A stretch of DNA of 64,000 nt from Amphiura filiformis. Taxonomy: Eukaryota > Echinodermata > Ophiuroidea > Amphilepidida > Amphiuridae. Position 1 is the first letter of the stretch; each line of letters opens with the position of its first letter. Made by a program: the position numbers and the translations under genes. The notes beneath the pieces were generated by a model. The model was not told the DNA's origin. It saw nothing but the letters and a program-made list of their open reading frames with translations, and did not search any database. The stretch is taken from positions 75,642,713-75,706,712 of the forward strand of contig NC_092628.1 of the NCBI RefSeq assembly GCF_039555335.1. The letters are read 5' to 3'. This document shows positions 37,790 through 50,462 of the stretch, piece by piece.

Positions 37790-39239
37790 ATTCATTAGTT
37801 TAGTCTGTGATTTCGCGGGAACTCATGATTTAGAGCTTAGTTTGATTACCAAGATCTTGGGCGATTGTGATAGTAAATAATTTACATTATTAAATAATAA
37901 ATAGCGCCGCTATGTATGCTAAAGCGATTCAGTCTTGTGGTCTTGGACAGTAAGTAGTGGTCAATGACTAATAAAGAGCTATTATATGTCTGATACAAAT
38001 AATTTGCTTTAGAAAATTGTTTCAATCAAAAGCGCGAATGGTATTGGATTTTAAAAAGTGAAGTAAAGAATTTGATTGTAGGGGGATTTTTATTGTTATA
38101 ATTATATTTCTGGCACGTCAAGTGGTTCGTTTTAATAGCAATGTTTTATTGTTCTGAACAGCTCTTTATTAGAGTCCATTAGGATTTTTTTTATCAAACC
38201 AGGGACCGTGTATAAACTAACGCATAAGGGTTTTTAAAATTTAATTAGCTATGTAGTAAAAGGATTGGCTTAAAGTGTGCTGAGGCTTGTGGATCGTCTA
38301 GGCGTCACTTCGCTTTTTTTTAATGTTTTTTATTTGCGATACAACCCTTCTTTATAATTCTATGAAATATGTGAATGCATGAAAATGATACAACATTACA
38401 ATGTAAGTGGCATATCCCATCATCCTCGGTAAGCCGTCAGTATATTAAGCAGAGAAATGAGAATTTATTCTCATCTTCTCTGGTATGTATTCATCTCTCA
38501 AACAACTTGCCTGTTCGACTGTGCCGACTGTGCATCTCTCAAACGACTTGCCTGTTCAACTTGCCTGTTGGAAATGAAATGAAATGAAATGCCTAAATTT
38601 TTTCACTCCTAATTCTAACAATAATTTTAGATACAAATGGCATAATTACTATTAAATATTGGTACCTATTCAATTTAAACACAGATTTTATTACTTTTCA
38701 TTACACGGTCAAAGTGTTTCACGCAAATTTTTCAAATCGTTGTCTTTTGCAAAGGCCAGAAGATACAAACGGCATGTATCTATTTCCAGCTGCGAATTAT
38801 TGTTATCGCATTAAAGCATGGACGTATATATTTATATACCTCCATGATTAAAGTATTTAAGAGACTGTTTCGTTTCTATTTTTATTCTATTTTTATTCAA
38901 AGTTATAACAATAACTTTTTAATTTAAAGGGACAAACATCCGATCATAAAATTGAATTAAGGTTTGTAGTCAATAATCTCCCATGATTCAATACACGTTT
39001 TATGACAAAATCAATGGATCCGATCCATTTGAAAAGTGTAAAACGATAACGATACAACTGAAAAGGAAAACAGACACAAAAACACAAAAAGGCAAAAGGA
39101 TCATGCAACACAAATGCTCCCAAATCAAATGCACATCTAATTGAATACCTAAGTGGGAGAAGCGCCCAAATCCACCATTTACAAAAATGAGTTAGACCCA
39201 GCATTTTATTGCTAACAGACGGTTCTTCCATGTGTGTGA

Positions 39240-39630
39240 AGGAAGGGCTCAAATCCACTCTCTAAATAGGCTTCCAAAAATACACTTAATCCTGGTTTCC
39301 ATGGACAAAGGCCCATTCCACGGAGCTGGGCCTTTCTTCCACAAATATTGGGTATATATGGAAGAAAGGCCCAACTCCGGCTCATATTTAAAATTGTACC
39401 GTTGCCAGCCATAGAAACATAGAAACATTATATATCATTTTACATGTACTAGTATGTAAATGTATGTTCTTGTTTTCAAGGTCCGTCCATTGAAGATGAA
39501 AACATTCTGTCTCTAAAACTTTTCAGCATATTATTGGAAGAAGGGCTCAACTCCGGCTGATATTTTTCAGTATATTATTTGAAGAAGGGCCCAACTTAAG
39601 TCTTGTACCGTTGCTATGGAAACATCATAT
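39240..39630. repeat. hairpin and short direct repeats
   Basis: 39322-39382 is an inverted repeat (GAGCTGGGCCTTTCTTCCA / TGGAAGAAAGGCCCAACTC). The motif GAAGAAGGGCYCAACT with flanking TGTACCGTTGC recurs at about 39361, 39537 and 39576. Confidence 0.65.
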
Positions 39631-42600
39631 ATCATTTAATACACATGTATGTAAAAAATGTATGTTCATGTATGATCCCTGAAGATGAAAACATTATGGC
39701 TCTAAAGCAGGTGGTGGCAGATGCGATATCGCCCGTCGCCATTGGATATACACATAATCATGAAATCTTCACAAACAATAAATTTGTTATGTGGTGTCAA
39801 AGCAAAATTATCTTACTCTAAAACCGTTGAGGTACGACAAAGTACCCCATTATAAGTATGTTGTTTTTCAATTTGAACTGCTAATCGTCTATTTTGAATG
39901 TGGCTGTCAGCCTTGTATTTTCGCCAGCCTCGAACGTCACGTGTCGCGTGTCCTATACCGCATGGTTCTAAAGCTTTTCCAATTTGCGCCCTCAAGTCCA
40001 GTTTTGGCGTACATAATGTTTGTCCGTATGCTAATCAGCATCTGAAATAGTTGAGATTAAATATATATCTTTCATATAAAATTGTAGGTTTATAATTAAT
40101 GTCTGCATCCAGACAATAATCCCACACAACAATCAATAGAAGATAAGCTGTGCTCACAATAATTATGTCTCTTATTTTTATTTTAAATTTGATAGATTTT
40201 GTCAAATTACTGCTCGGTATGCCCTCTGAGTATCCAATATATCAAAAGAAAGCGAAATTGTCTGATTTAGTTTACCCAAGAAATTTCTCGGAGTAATTTT
40301 AGGCTAAATCTTGTAGATTTTGTTCAGGAAAGAGACAACTGAAATCTAATCGAAACTTGAAATGTAGGCCAAATAGTCCATGCCTATTGTAGTACTAGTA
40401 CACATCACGGCACGGGTACAATGTTAGGGTGTATACTGATACGCTCGCGTATGCGAAGGGAACTTGTATTCTGAAATCTCGACTTTGTAACTCATTATAA
40501 TATATTAAATTAAACCTCACAAATACATTTCGCCCGCTATTCGTACAATTGTTGACGTCACCCAAAGTTAAAGTATTAACAATGGAGTGTAACCCGCCGT
40601 ACCACAAAACGAGAAGCTACGAGAGTGGTGTCGAGATTGAACTAACTCCGACCACCTTTTGCCAAATGAAGTCATTTTTCGGACTTTTACTGCAAGAGAA
40701 TGTCAAAAACAGTCGCACAGACTAATTTTAAACATTTTAGTCAGATAAAATTTGCAATTTTGAAATATATATGCTCGACCAGTTAGCAAAACAAGACCTC
40801 GGCATTTTGTCGTCGATGGTGACGAAAATGTGCCATAATTCTATACGCATATTGAGTTTACTAGTACTAGGAGGTACATGTTGAATGTATGCATGCCGTA
40901 CACAATGCACGTCGCTCCTTTCCATTGTCATGTTAACACATGTATTCCAAAATCTTATTAGCAATAATTAATCAAATAAAGCTTTTGATGTCATCGATGT
41001 TGAAATGAGATTTGACTGCAATAGAAGCTTATGATTTATACATCTTATATTTCAATAATTTCATAATTCATAATCATTTCATAATTCGATAATAATGGAA
41101 TGTGGCTACAAACAATTTCAAACCTAAAAGTTAAAATCAATGTTACAAACGTACGCATTCCCGGGACGCATTCATGTCGAAAAAGCATTTCAACAAAAAA
41201 CAATCAACCGAGCAAGGTTATTCCCTGAACATGATTGATGCACTAAACTAATGGTCATGTTCTCATCTTTTCTGTCAAAATGTAATGCCACACATTGATT
41301 TTTGTGACTTTGCGCGAAGTGAATTATAAAAGATTAATGATATGTGGTTATTGGTACCGGAACAGGGTTTTCTTTTCTTTTTCACTTAACATGCTTAAGA
41401 TGGACCTTTTCATTTGCACTATCATGTTGCGCAACTCATTTGGTAACCGTGGGTTCGTTCAACCTCGAGTTTGCGACTGACTGGTAAGATTTGCGGGAAA
41501 ATGCGTAAATGGCGCTGAACTTTTTTTACTATAAAATACCAATCACAATCAGTGAGTGTGCAGAATAAACGATGACAAATGTTTTGAAAGATATGTTATT
41601 GGGACACTTTGTGCAAATACTCATTACTAGTAAATTTCCTTTGGAAAGAAATGAGAGCTGTAGGCCTATGTGTTTAAATTATGATTACTCGATCTAGTTT
41701 TCAAAGTTCTGTCAAAATGTCATGATGAGTTGTCTGTCTCAAGAAAGAAAGAACTATTCTCATAAACACCTGCGTCATCATGGTCATAGGAGGTAAAACT
41801 GCATAATATAATTAACGACTCTTTTCGATAGCAGTTTTGCATAATCTTTGATTTTCTGTCGTCAAAAATTCAACATGTGTGTAAAAACGCACATGACGTT
41901 ATAAACGGAAATACACTCTCTCGATTTTGCCCACTTGTAAATGTCAGTCATTTAATAAGTGTTTGAAGATTAATTTGATTTTTTTGTTAATCGAGTTGAA
42001 GGGTCATTTGATGTCATATGCATGAGTCGATCCTTATTCTGTGTTTATTACGATATATATCTTATGGGTTTTGTATTTTATTGATATTTTTGTTAATTTT
42101 ACGATAGATAAAGCCCATTCAATATACCCAATAAGATGCCGTTATTGGGACATCGTTTATCGTCGGAGTTAACCCTCACCATGACGGACATAGGCAACAG
42201 ACTCAACTGAACATTTATTTTTTTTAAATTTTTTTTAAATTTTTATTATGAATGTGGTTTTCATTTATTCATTCATTATTTTAAACTCACTCCCAGCCGG
42301 CGTATTTAAATCAGCACCATATGAATTAAAATAAACCAGCCACGCCACCCTTTTGAGATATTCCACTTGTCATTTTAACCAAAATTAAATGTCATTCACC
42401 ATGTTATTTGAAGATAAACTTGCTGCTATACATGATCGGTAAGATGCAGTTTTCGATATCTTCAGAGATAATATCCAAACAAGCCTGCAACATAATATTT
42501 CAATAACATCAGCAGATTCATTCACAATATACTATGTATGTTCTCGTATGCTTTAAGAATTTCCATTAAGTATGCGGGCTCTCGTTTCAAAGTCTGATTG

Positions 42601-43039
42601 CTGTAACTAGCGGATATGGGGTTAAGATGTGGATATAAAACACATGGTTCATCAATCGATGATATATTGATAATTGATATTATGGAGACCGTATTTCCAA
42701 TAAACTTGAAATGATGTACGTCCCACATCATCAAGATCAATCACACTGCAGTCTTTATTACCCGCAAATTGACATTGAATTTGCCAGTTTCCTAGCGGCG
42801 AGCAAAGTATAAGGATATCTTACGACATTGCTTTTGACTAGAGAAGATCTTCTCTGTTTTGATTTATAGAAACTTTCCAAACATATTTTGCCTTTATGTA
42901 AAACCGGATATACACCTTTTGCATTTTAACCAAGATATATTCATCATGTTCATGACGTCAATGGAAAAGTCGAAGGCGGATACAACTTTATAGCGGATGC
43001 ATTATTTTGTGTAGTGTGGTTACACTTTGTGATTTAACC

Positions 43040-43178
43040 ATGGTTCTGGCGTTTAACTTTGAATCTTGGGGATGGGATGCAGTATTGAAGACTTGGAATG
43101 ATGACTTTATTCGAGTCAAAGACACGCCACGACGTAGTTCATCAACACCGTCTTGCAAATCATACTTTGGTATTAACG
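43040..43178 (+). CDS. possible alternative first exon of the FAM124 gene
   Basis: ATG 43040 lies in a strong Kozak context (AACCATGG). The frame encodes MVLAFNFESWGWDAVLKTW and goes on to KDTPRRSSSTPS and SYFGIN. Two GT donors nine bases apart (after 43169 and after 43178) both leave one base of a codon, matching the acceptor at 43784, so either joins in frame to the FAM124 domain 600 bases downstream. SYFG-DDHD resembles SNYYG-DDHD from the long first exon. If real, it would make a protein of about 375 residues, close to the usual FAM124 size, from an internal promoter. No transcript evidence is available. Confidence 0.42.
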
Positions 43179-43339
43179 GTAATTTAACAAAAGTAGAAGA
43201 AATTAATATAGGGTATTCACAGTATTTGTTTTACTTAGTTTCGGGAATGAATACAATTGCATTATGTTGTTGTTTGTTGTAGTCGTATATGGAGTTTGTA
43301 CTTTTCTAAATGTTTTAGTGTTGTTTGAATGATATGATA

Positions 43340-43402
43340 TGCTGCTGTTGTTGTTATTGGTGTTGTTTTGTCATCGTTGTTGTTGCTGTTGTTGTTGTCG
43401 GT
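43340..43402 (+). repeat. (TTG)n-rich stretch
   Basis: Imperfect TTG/CTG trinucleotide run between the alternative first exon and the FAM124-domain exon. Confidence 0.7.
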
Positions 43403-43783
43403 ATTTCTGTTTTTATCACGTTTTGGTAATTTATTTTGCTTTCGATTTCTTTCGCTTCATTTTTTATGTTTTTTTGGTTTTTTTGCCCATAACCTATTCA
43501 TAATGTATCCTGCTTTAGTGCCCAACCATTCAAAATAATACACGCGTAGTATTATGCCAGAGAAGATGTTTCTCATCTTCTCTGATTATGCACTGATCCC
43601 AGATATCGATATTGCTGATCATCAGTGATCATGCTTATTAAATATGATATAATATTGCACCTTACATTGTTTTGGGATCAATCCAATGTTGAAATGTTCA
43701 CAAGAAAAACGTATCTACTAATTTCATTATTTTGTTCTGTTCGCAATTTTTCTTATATCTTCCTTCCTTTTTATTCATTGCAG

Positions 43784-44772
43784 GAGACGATCATGACCTA
43801 GCAGACAACAAGAAGTACCAAGATCCTTACTTCCTCACAATTCACTTCATCACAAACCCCAAGAAATCACGCAAACTCAAGAAACTTCTCAAACCGTTAA
43901 TTGACTCCATTGTTCCAAAACTGAAACTCTTCAACTACGTAGAGCGCAGTGAAAAGATACCCAAGAAGCCTGAAATGACCAAAGAAGAAAAACTCACCAC
44001 CGTACCTGCATCAGGGGTGGTGCTCTTCATTAACGAGGGATTTGGAATGGAGAGAATAATGGAGGCACAAAAGTACCTGTCGGAGAAATCAGAATGGACA
44101 GTTCATCATAGTGAGAAAGTTGGGTCAAACGCAGTACCTTATCCAACCAATAATCAAGACTTTTATGCCCATAACTCTGAGATGCCACTGTGGGCGGTCC
44201 GTCAAGTGCACTTCGGTCGTGACAGGTTACGATTCCAGATATTCGTGTCTAATGAAAATTGGCAGGACACGATTGATTTCTACTCAACCGTTCTGGCAAG
44301 GAACTTTCAGTATCAGAAAGAGGATTTCTGTTACTTTCTAGTGTTCGCTAGTCGAGAGTTGAATCTTGAGGTACAATTAGCATTCAAGAAACTCCCAGTT
44401 GGGTTCAAACCAAGGTTGCTTGACTCCACTATCTTGCAGTTCAAAGTGGAAACCATTGAAGGTCTGGTGCCACTTCTACCCAATGTCTGCAGTCCAATAA
44501 GTGACAGAAGATGGCAGACTATGGACCCAGATGGCAACAAGATCTTGCTATTTAAGGTTTCCAGCGATGATTTATCACCTGGGGCATTTTCGACACCGTC
44601 TACAGCGTCGACAATGTCTACGATATCAAGTGATTGCACGACGGAAGTGTCGGACACGGAGACAGGCACACCAGATCCTAGTCCAAGGGTAGATTCTCCA
44701 AAGTTGCCCAAGTTTGTCAATCATATAAATGGCCTGGTAGATGACGACGATGGCATGGTATCTGCAGTTTAA
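43784..44772 (+). CDS. FAM124 gene, FAM124-domain exon (C-terminal)
   Basis: Acceptor CATTGCAG|GA, stop TAA at 44770. It supplies residues 603-931 of the long isoform. The FAM124 domain spans about residues 615-860: DPYFLTIHFITNPKKS at the start, VVLFINEGFGMER, MPLWAVRQVHFGRDRLRFQI, DSTILQFKVETIEGLVPLLP, CSPISDRRWQ and DPDGNKILLF. These match human FAM124A/B closely, including the PLWAxRxVHxG and SPISxxRWQTxDxDGNKILL blocks. The fold is of the glyoxalase/VOC type in FAM124 proteins, but no catalytic role is established. A Ser/Thr-rich tail (STPSTASTMSTISS) follows and ends DDDDGMVSAV. The whole domain lies in one exon, so any upstream exon ending in phase 1 could feed it. Confidence 0.93.
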
Positions 44773-44887
44773 AAGTTGTTGCAACTTAGTGAAACTTTAG
44801 ATAGATTTGTTATAAGATGATCCCAAAATTGCCCGACCTTTCACGGCGTGTCGGTAGCCGTTTAATAAGGGGTTTCACGAGTACATA

Positions 44888-45232
44888 CCCAGCAGACACA
44901 AAACGTTTTAAAACGTTTTAAACGGGTTATATTTTGGGTGTTTGTCGGGTTATATAAAGATCACGAAAACGTTTTTAAACGTTTTGCATGAAAACACACT
45001 ACAATAACATTTTGTAAAATGTTGTCAAAATGTTATTGTAGAAAAGTTCGTCAATACTTAAACAATATTATGCTAGAATAGGTTACAGTAAGTTTTCAAC
45101 AAATGTCTTTGAATGTTATGAAAACGTTTTAAATACCCTATATATAACATGTATAACCCAACATTTACACGTTTTTGATAACATTTTCTTACCTTTTGCG
45201 AATAATGTCGAAAACATTTTGTGTTTGCTGGG
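44888..45232. mobile_element. MITE rich in AAACGTTTT palindromes
   Basis: Ends CCCAGCAGACACAAAACG and the mirrored form of CCCAGCAAACACAAAATG. The interior is packed with AAACGTTTT and AAAATGTT/AACATTTT motifs and an internal inverted pair (ACTACAATAACATTTTG). It begins 115 bases after the FAM124 stop and so probably lies in its 3' UTR. Confidence 0.75.
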
Positions 45233-46170
45233 TTGACAAATACGTCAACATTAAGAGACTGTACGCAATAATGATTGAAATATCGTGAAAAACATAGTTA
45301 TACCAGAGTTGGTTGAAAACGTTTTGAGCCGTTATGCATTTTAGATATTATAGCAGTCAAACTGTAAAATCTCAAAAAAGATTGGCGCTAGCTCTGCCTT
45401 TTAGGCTGTATCAAAATGCTTGTTTTCCGCCGCCTGTTCTTTTTTTCGTGAATTTCATTAATCATGATGCTGAAAGTGATTGCCAGTTAGTTTTGTTATA
45501 ATGTTGCTAAGAATGTCAGGATTTAAAAAATAAGAATGTAAGATTAATCATTATAGCCAAAGCACATTCTGTGGAGAGATGTTGCACTTTTAAACGAAGG
45601 ACATCAGTCTTTACATTTACAAACTGATTTAGTGACGTTTGCATTTGTACACATCGGTTGTTTTTAAACAAATAATCAAGAATCAATGTGTATTTGCTTG
45701 AAACATGTTTGCAGCCCGAGTACTGTCCTACAAGATCATTTTCGGATTGCAACATGTTTCAAACAAAATAATACACATTTATTCTTTACCATTTGATTGA
45801 AAGCAACCGATGTACACATTTTGTCGTCAAATCACATTACTATGAATTTTGTTTAAAAATGATGACTGTAAAATACAGAAATGTATGTTTTGCTTGGCAC
45901 GATGTGGACGATTTATTTTGTGATGTGGGTAGAATTCACCATTATCACCTTCCTTTATCATGTTTCTTCAAAATGCAACGACATTATTTCAACAAAATTC
46001 ACATATGAAACGGTACGTTCAATTTAATATTTTTACTATTTTATGAAACTGACTCATTTGTCGGAACCATTACTTTTGATACAGCCTGTATAAGTATAGA
46101 AGAAGCAAAATCACTTATCGTGTGTAGTGCGGATAGTCATTGATCATAATAACTCACACTTTTCAACTAA
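45233..46170 (+). other. 3' flank of the FAM124 gene
   Basis: No gene seen. An AATAAA (about 46200) inside the next element is the first clear polyadenylation hexamer noticed. Confidence 0.3.
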
Positions 46171-46551
46171 ACATCTCACAAAAGTAACTAACCCCCTTAA
46201 ATAAAGGCCATTATTCAAACAACATTATTTATTAACAGCGTACATTTAAATCAACGTAACCCAAGATTTGAAAGTTGCAGTAAATAATATTGTTTTGTAT
46301 TCAGTATAATGGAAGGAAATCTGTGTAATGGTATCTGAGTGTTTTTGAATTGTTGTAAGTGCAACTTTCAAATCTGGACCTCACTACATTAAATTGACCG
46401 GAGTTTTATTGTTTTCTGGGCTGTCGTATCAAATGAGGTGTCTAAATGCGCAGAAATAAATTCTGCTTCCAACGCATTTTACAGATTTGTAATACATAGC
46501 CCGTTTTTTAATAATAGCCATAAGGGGGTTGGTTACTTTTTTTGTGATGTA
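46171..46551. mobile_element. foldback element
   Basis: CATCTCACAAAAGTAACT + AACCCCCTTA is mirrored by TAAGGGGGTT + GGTTACTTTTTTTGTGATG. A second inner pair (GATTTGAAAGTTGCA / TGCAACTTTCAAATC) lies at about 46267 and 46360. The element may extend outward to GATACAGCCTGT (46078) and its partner near 46585. Confidence 0.7.
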
Positions 46552-46599
46552 TATTTTGCTTCACATGTAAAAGCCTGTATCACATCCGGGTATGGTATT

Positions 46600-47870
46600 C
46601 GTTTCAGATCAAACTTAGCACTACCGTATATATATTTAACCTAGCCGGGTTGAAACTCAGAATTCTATATGCATGCATGAAAAGGAGACAAAATCACATT
46701 GTTCTTTTAAAAGATTGAAATTTATCTATTATTTCCAGTTAAAGTTGTACCCTCTTTGATGTTTTGAAGTAAATAGGGATTACTCATATAGTTTTCTAAA
46801 AGCAATGTATATTAAATCGAAACAGTGTGTCTTTGTAAAAATCCCTTGGGGGAGGGAGTCCAAGTTCAGTGGCGTATCATGGTCATTAGTCTGAGGGGGA
46901 AGACAGCAGAGTTCCCGGTGGGCACCAATTTGGTCCCGTGTTACTGTTATTGCGCGTGAAACGCGAACATAATTCAATTGTACACTATCTTTGCCCAAAA
47001 TGAAGGTGAAATTTACAAGGTTTACAAGGCTAGTTTTCAATGTTACACCATTTTTCCCCAATGTAAAATGTTGTGTTATATACCGGGACAAATATATTTT
47101 ACACTATTTGGGGTGGGGGATTGGTGGATTGAATTTTTTTGAGGGGTGGGATGGTTTTTACTGTGTTAAAATTTTCTTGGGGGTTGAGTTAGCAAACCAA
47201 TTCATTGGAGGGTTCAACCACCTAACCCCGACCCACCCATCCACCATGTCCACCTGCAAAGACCACACTGAATCGAAAACAATTGATACATCTGTTTAAA
47301 CGAAGACTATACGTATAGGCCTAACATCAATATTTATCAATCGTTTCTGGTCAATTTTTAGTCATAATCCAAGGCCTACATACATGAGGTTACCACAGAG
47401 AAGAAAATCCTATATATTATAATTATTTCGCTATTTGAAAGTATACAAAAAAGAGCATCAACATGATCAATGGGATATCAAGTTGGTGTGGGTGTAGGTC
47501 CAATATTTCACTTTTAATATTTACGCACTTTATATATTTTCACTTGACAAAGCTATATTAAAATAAAGTTAAGCTACAAAACTGTATTATATATATCATT
47601 GTAGTTTGTATAATAAAAGAAAACAGATACTATTATGTTGGTGTATTTAGTTCATTGCAATGCAGAGTTCTTTAGTTCATTGTCAGTGTGTCCATAAAGT
47701 ACCAATAGTTGTGGACCATCTAATATAACAATTTTGTATGTGTCAAGCGTCAAAATTCGATTATTATTACTTTTTTAACCGGTAGGTCCGTCCGGTGGGG
47801 GGGGGGGGGTCACAGGAGGGAAGATGCCCCACACCCTTAACCCCCCCACCCACCACCCACCCTCTTTGGC
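46600..47870. other. no gene seen
   Basis: AT-rich; a G13 run near 47798 and C-rich tracts lie just left of the next element. Open frames are unrecognised. Confidence 0.35.
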
Positions 47871-47877
47871 TACGTTA

Positions 47878-48296
47878 CAGGGGCGTAGCAAGCGGGGGGA
47901 CAGGGTGGACGAAGTCCATGGGCCCCGAGGGTTTAGGGGCCCCGAGCACAGAAGCGAAAATTAAATAATTGCCCTATGCAGCTTTCTTTTAACCCCAATA
48001 ACAGCATGTTTTTCGGCCAAAAATAGGGCAAAATTCCAAAATTTTCCGCGCCGTCGCGCGCATTCAAATATCAAAATTCATGTTGTTCTGGCTAAAATTG
48101 GAACAAAATATGTTAGTTCCCATTATACGTAAACCAACTTGGCCACTGATTTGAGTGCACATGCCTTTCTCGGCACGTGAGTTCGGGCCCCTGGCCCAGG
48201 CCCCCCCATAAGGTAAATCCTGCCCTGGTTAAAAGGGCCCGTATAGTATACTGCTCCTTGTCCATGGGCCCCTGATGCTCTTGTTATACGCCCCTG
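47878..48296. mobile_element. hAT-like MITE, 419 bp
   Basis: Ends CAGGGGCGTA and TACGCCCCTG, resembling the 36782-37299 element (CAGTAGCGTA / TACGCCCCTG). Flanks are GCTACGTTA and GCTACGTAA, a near-identical 9-bp direct repeat. The interior is GC-richer than its surroundings and has no transposase. Confidence 0.65.
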
Positions 48297-48435
48297 GCTA
48301 CGTAACTGAACGGCGTGAAGCTACACACTTCCCTTTGTTTCCAAACGCCTTAGTCATATTTCTAGTTTAAATAGACGTTTATTTGCCTTTTATTATTATA
48401 TGTACGCTGTAAATAAAAAGTTACTTATAATCTTG

Positions 48436-48786
48436 AGAAAAAAGGGAACAGAGCAACAAAATGAGTCAAATTATGGAACTCAATATTTATGAAATTGCAC
48501 TCAAATTGAGTACAATCATTATTATGTTTTGATGAATCCAAGTGTATGAAAATATTGGATCCAAAACATAAAAATGATAAAAATAATAGATATTTTATGC
48601 CCAATATTTCAGTTTCACTTTATTTATTGGTCTCGCTATGTGAGTTTTAAAATATTGGACTCCGAGTACGTCTCGTCAAATATTAAACTCACAACTCGAG
48701 CAATAAATATAGGCGCATGATCGATTCAATTTTACAATGGTTCCATTTGTCTTATTTTATTGCTCTGTTCCATTTTTACTAAATAT
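48436..48786. mobile_element. foldback element with ~50-bp arms
   Basis: GGAACAGAGCAACAAAATGA at the left is mirrored by TTATTTTATTGCTCTGTTCC at the right, with a smaller inner inverted pair around 48640-48700 (GTGAGTTT / AAACTCAC). Confidence 0.7.
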
Positions 48787-49485
48787 TGAGTAATAATCAT
48801 TGTTTTTTAAAATCTAAAATGTAGTGTCCGTTATTCGCTAAAACAGAAAATCTAAAAATCAGATTTTGTTTGCAATTTGTCAAGAGAACGTATATACCGG
48901 GTGCGTTAATATACTATGCAAGTGATAAGACTGAAAACGACATATAAAGGGTAGGCCTATTATGTCATATTTTTGGTAAATGTTGGAAGAGTTTCCCATG
49001 CATGATTTCATAATTGACGCTTTTGCCAAATTTATCATATAGGAGAAAGTAAATATTTAGAATAAATTGATTGACTTCACTTTCAAGCAATTCCTGCAAA
49101 TGTCCATTTGTTCGCTTTCGCTGTAACTGATTATAATTATGAAGTTCTGAATAAAGCGATCTTTCAGTGCAGAACACGGTGGTAAATAAATAAATCAAAT
49201 TCAAACCATAAAGTACGTTTATGTCTTGTACCGATTTGATCATCCCGTTATTTACGTTTATTTTATAACCGCCCTCTTTCGGAGAAGCCTTCATGATTTA
49301 ATGAATTATTCATGAGTTAGGCCTACAAATTATTCCTGAGTTAGGCCTACTTAATGGTGGCGCTAGTTACAGACTTGATCATACCACCTCACACCACTCC
49401 ACGCCATAAATAAATTCTCCCAGTCACATTTCCCCAATATGAAATTTAAAAAAGTAAAATTTAAATTTTGCTTCTTTTAAAATTT

Positions 49486-49566
49486 GGCAGAGGCGGGGTT
49501 CGAACTCACGGCGCCGCTTATAATGCTCTATGAGCCTAGCGCCTTAGACCACTCGACCACTTGTCT
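49486..49566 (-). mobile_element. tRNA-derived sequence (SINE head or tRNA pseudogene)
   Basis: The minus strand reads TGGTCGAGTGGTCTAAGGC (A box of a Leu/Ser-type tRNA) and later GAGTTCGAACCCCGCC (B box). The acceptor and T stems do not pair properly, and the anticodon arm is degenerate, so a functional tRNA is unlikely. Confidence 0.55.
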
Positions 49567-50462
49567 TCGTGGAATTCATTTGAAACTTATTTGAAGATAT
49601 AATCGCAACTTCAATATAGGCATACCACGTGACAAGCAAAAGCAGAAAACGTACCATATTTTGGAATTTTATTTGCCTAAATACATTAATGTGTATTAAT
49701 AGCGCTCAATTGTTGTTAATCCGACCATAAACATGATAAATGCGCGTCTATTTGGACAATACATGATATCGATTTTGACACGTGCTCTCACGGTGTCAGT
49801 ACATTTCCATGGTCAGTAAAATACTATAGAGGAACCTACCATTTTTCTTGTATACACGTTCGATGTTTTTATCAATTACATAAAAATTCCATTTTAGACC
49901 CCAAATGTTTTTTCAGGAAATAAAAGATTAGATTACCATAAAAACGAAACAGTAATCTTTTGCCGGGTCTAATGTAATATTCACATAGGATTTTCAACGT
50001 TTTTTCTATTCTTATTCTTGCTCAATTAAAAAATTTTTTGGCGTATATAAAATTGAAATAAAATTCTCTGCCTCTTAAACGGCATCAAATGCGCCATAAT
50101 TGGGTATCACGAATCGTTATATATGATGTGCAGTTAATATTCATATTTTCTTTTATACAGAGGATGCTTCAGTTTTGACAGGAAAATTTTTTTCTTGAAA
50201 ACCCTCTCACTCGGTTATTTTAAAAAGGTAACCACGCTTCCCTAGAATGTGCAATAAATTAGCATTAAAATTTTTCTTATTCTAACAGCAAGCGTTTCTA
50301 GAATGTATTTTGGCGAAATGTGGTGTGATACCACCTTGGGCCATATACTGGGGAGGGCGCAGGCAGTGGTATCTAAGATCGATCGATGTCATTCATGTAT
50401 CAACCCCGGGTATCACCATACACTGAAACACAAAATTGGCCTATATCGAGTGTTCACAACCA

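Larger units (their letters stand above)
32746..43783 (+). other. 11-kb intron of the FAM124 gene
   Basis: Begins GTAAG and ends TTCATTGCAG. It carries several foldback elements (34147-34451, 34970-35425, 36782-37299, 37430-37789), a hairpin repeat near 39.3 kb and a candidate alternative first exon at 43040-43178. Remaining parts (for example 32800-34100, 37800-39200, 39700-43000) show only short, unrecognised open frames. Confidence 0.8.

Noticed and set aside
49486-49566. Functional tRNA-Leu/Ser on the minus strand
   Set aside because: Acceptor and T stems do not pair and the anticodon arm is degenerate; called tRNA-derived instead.
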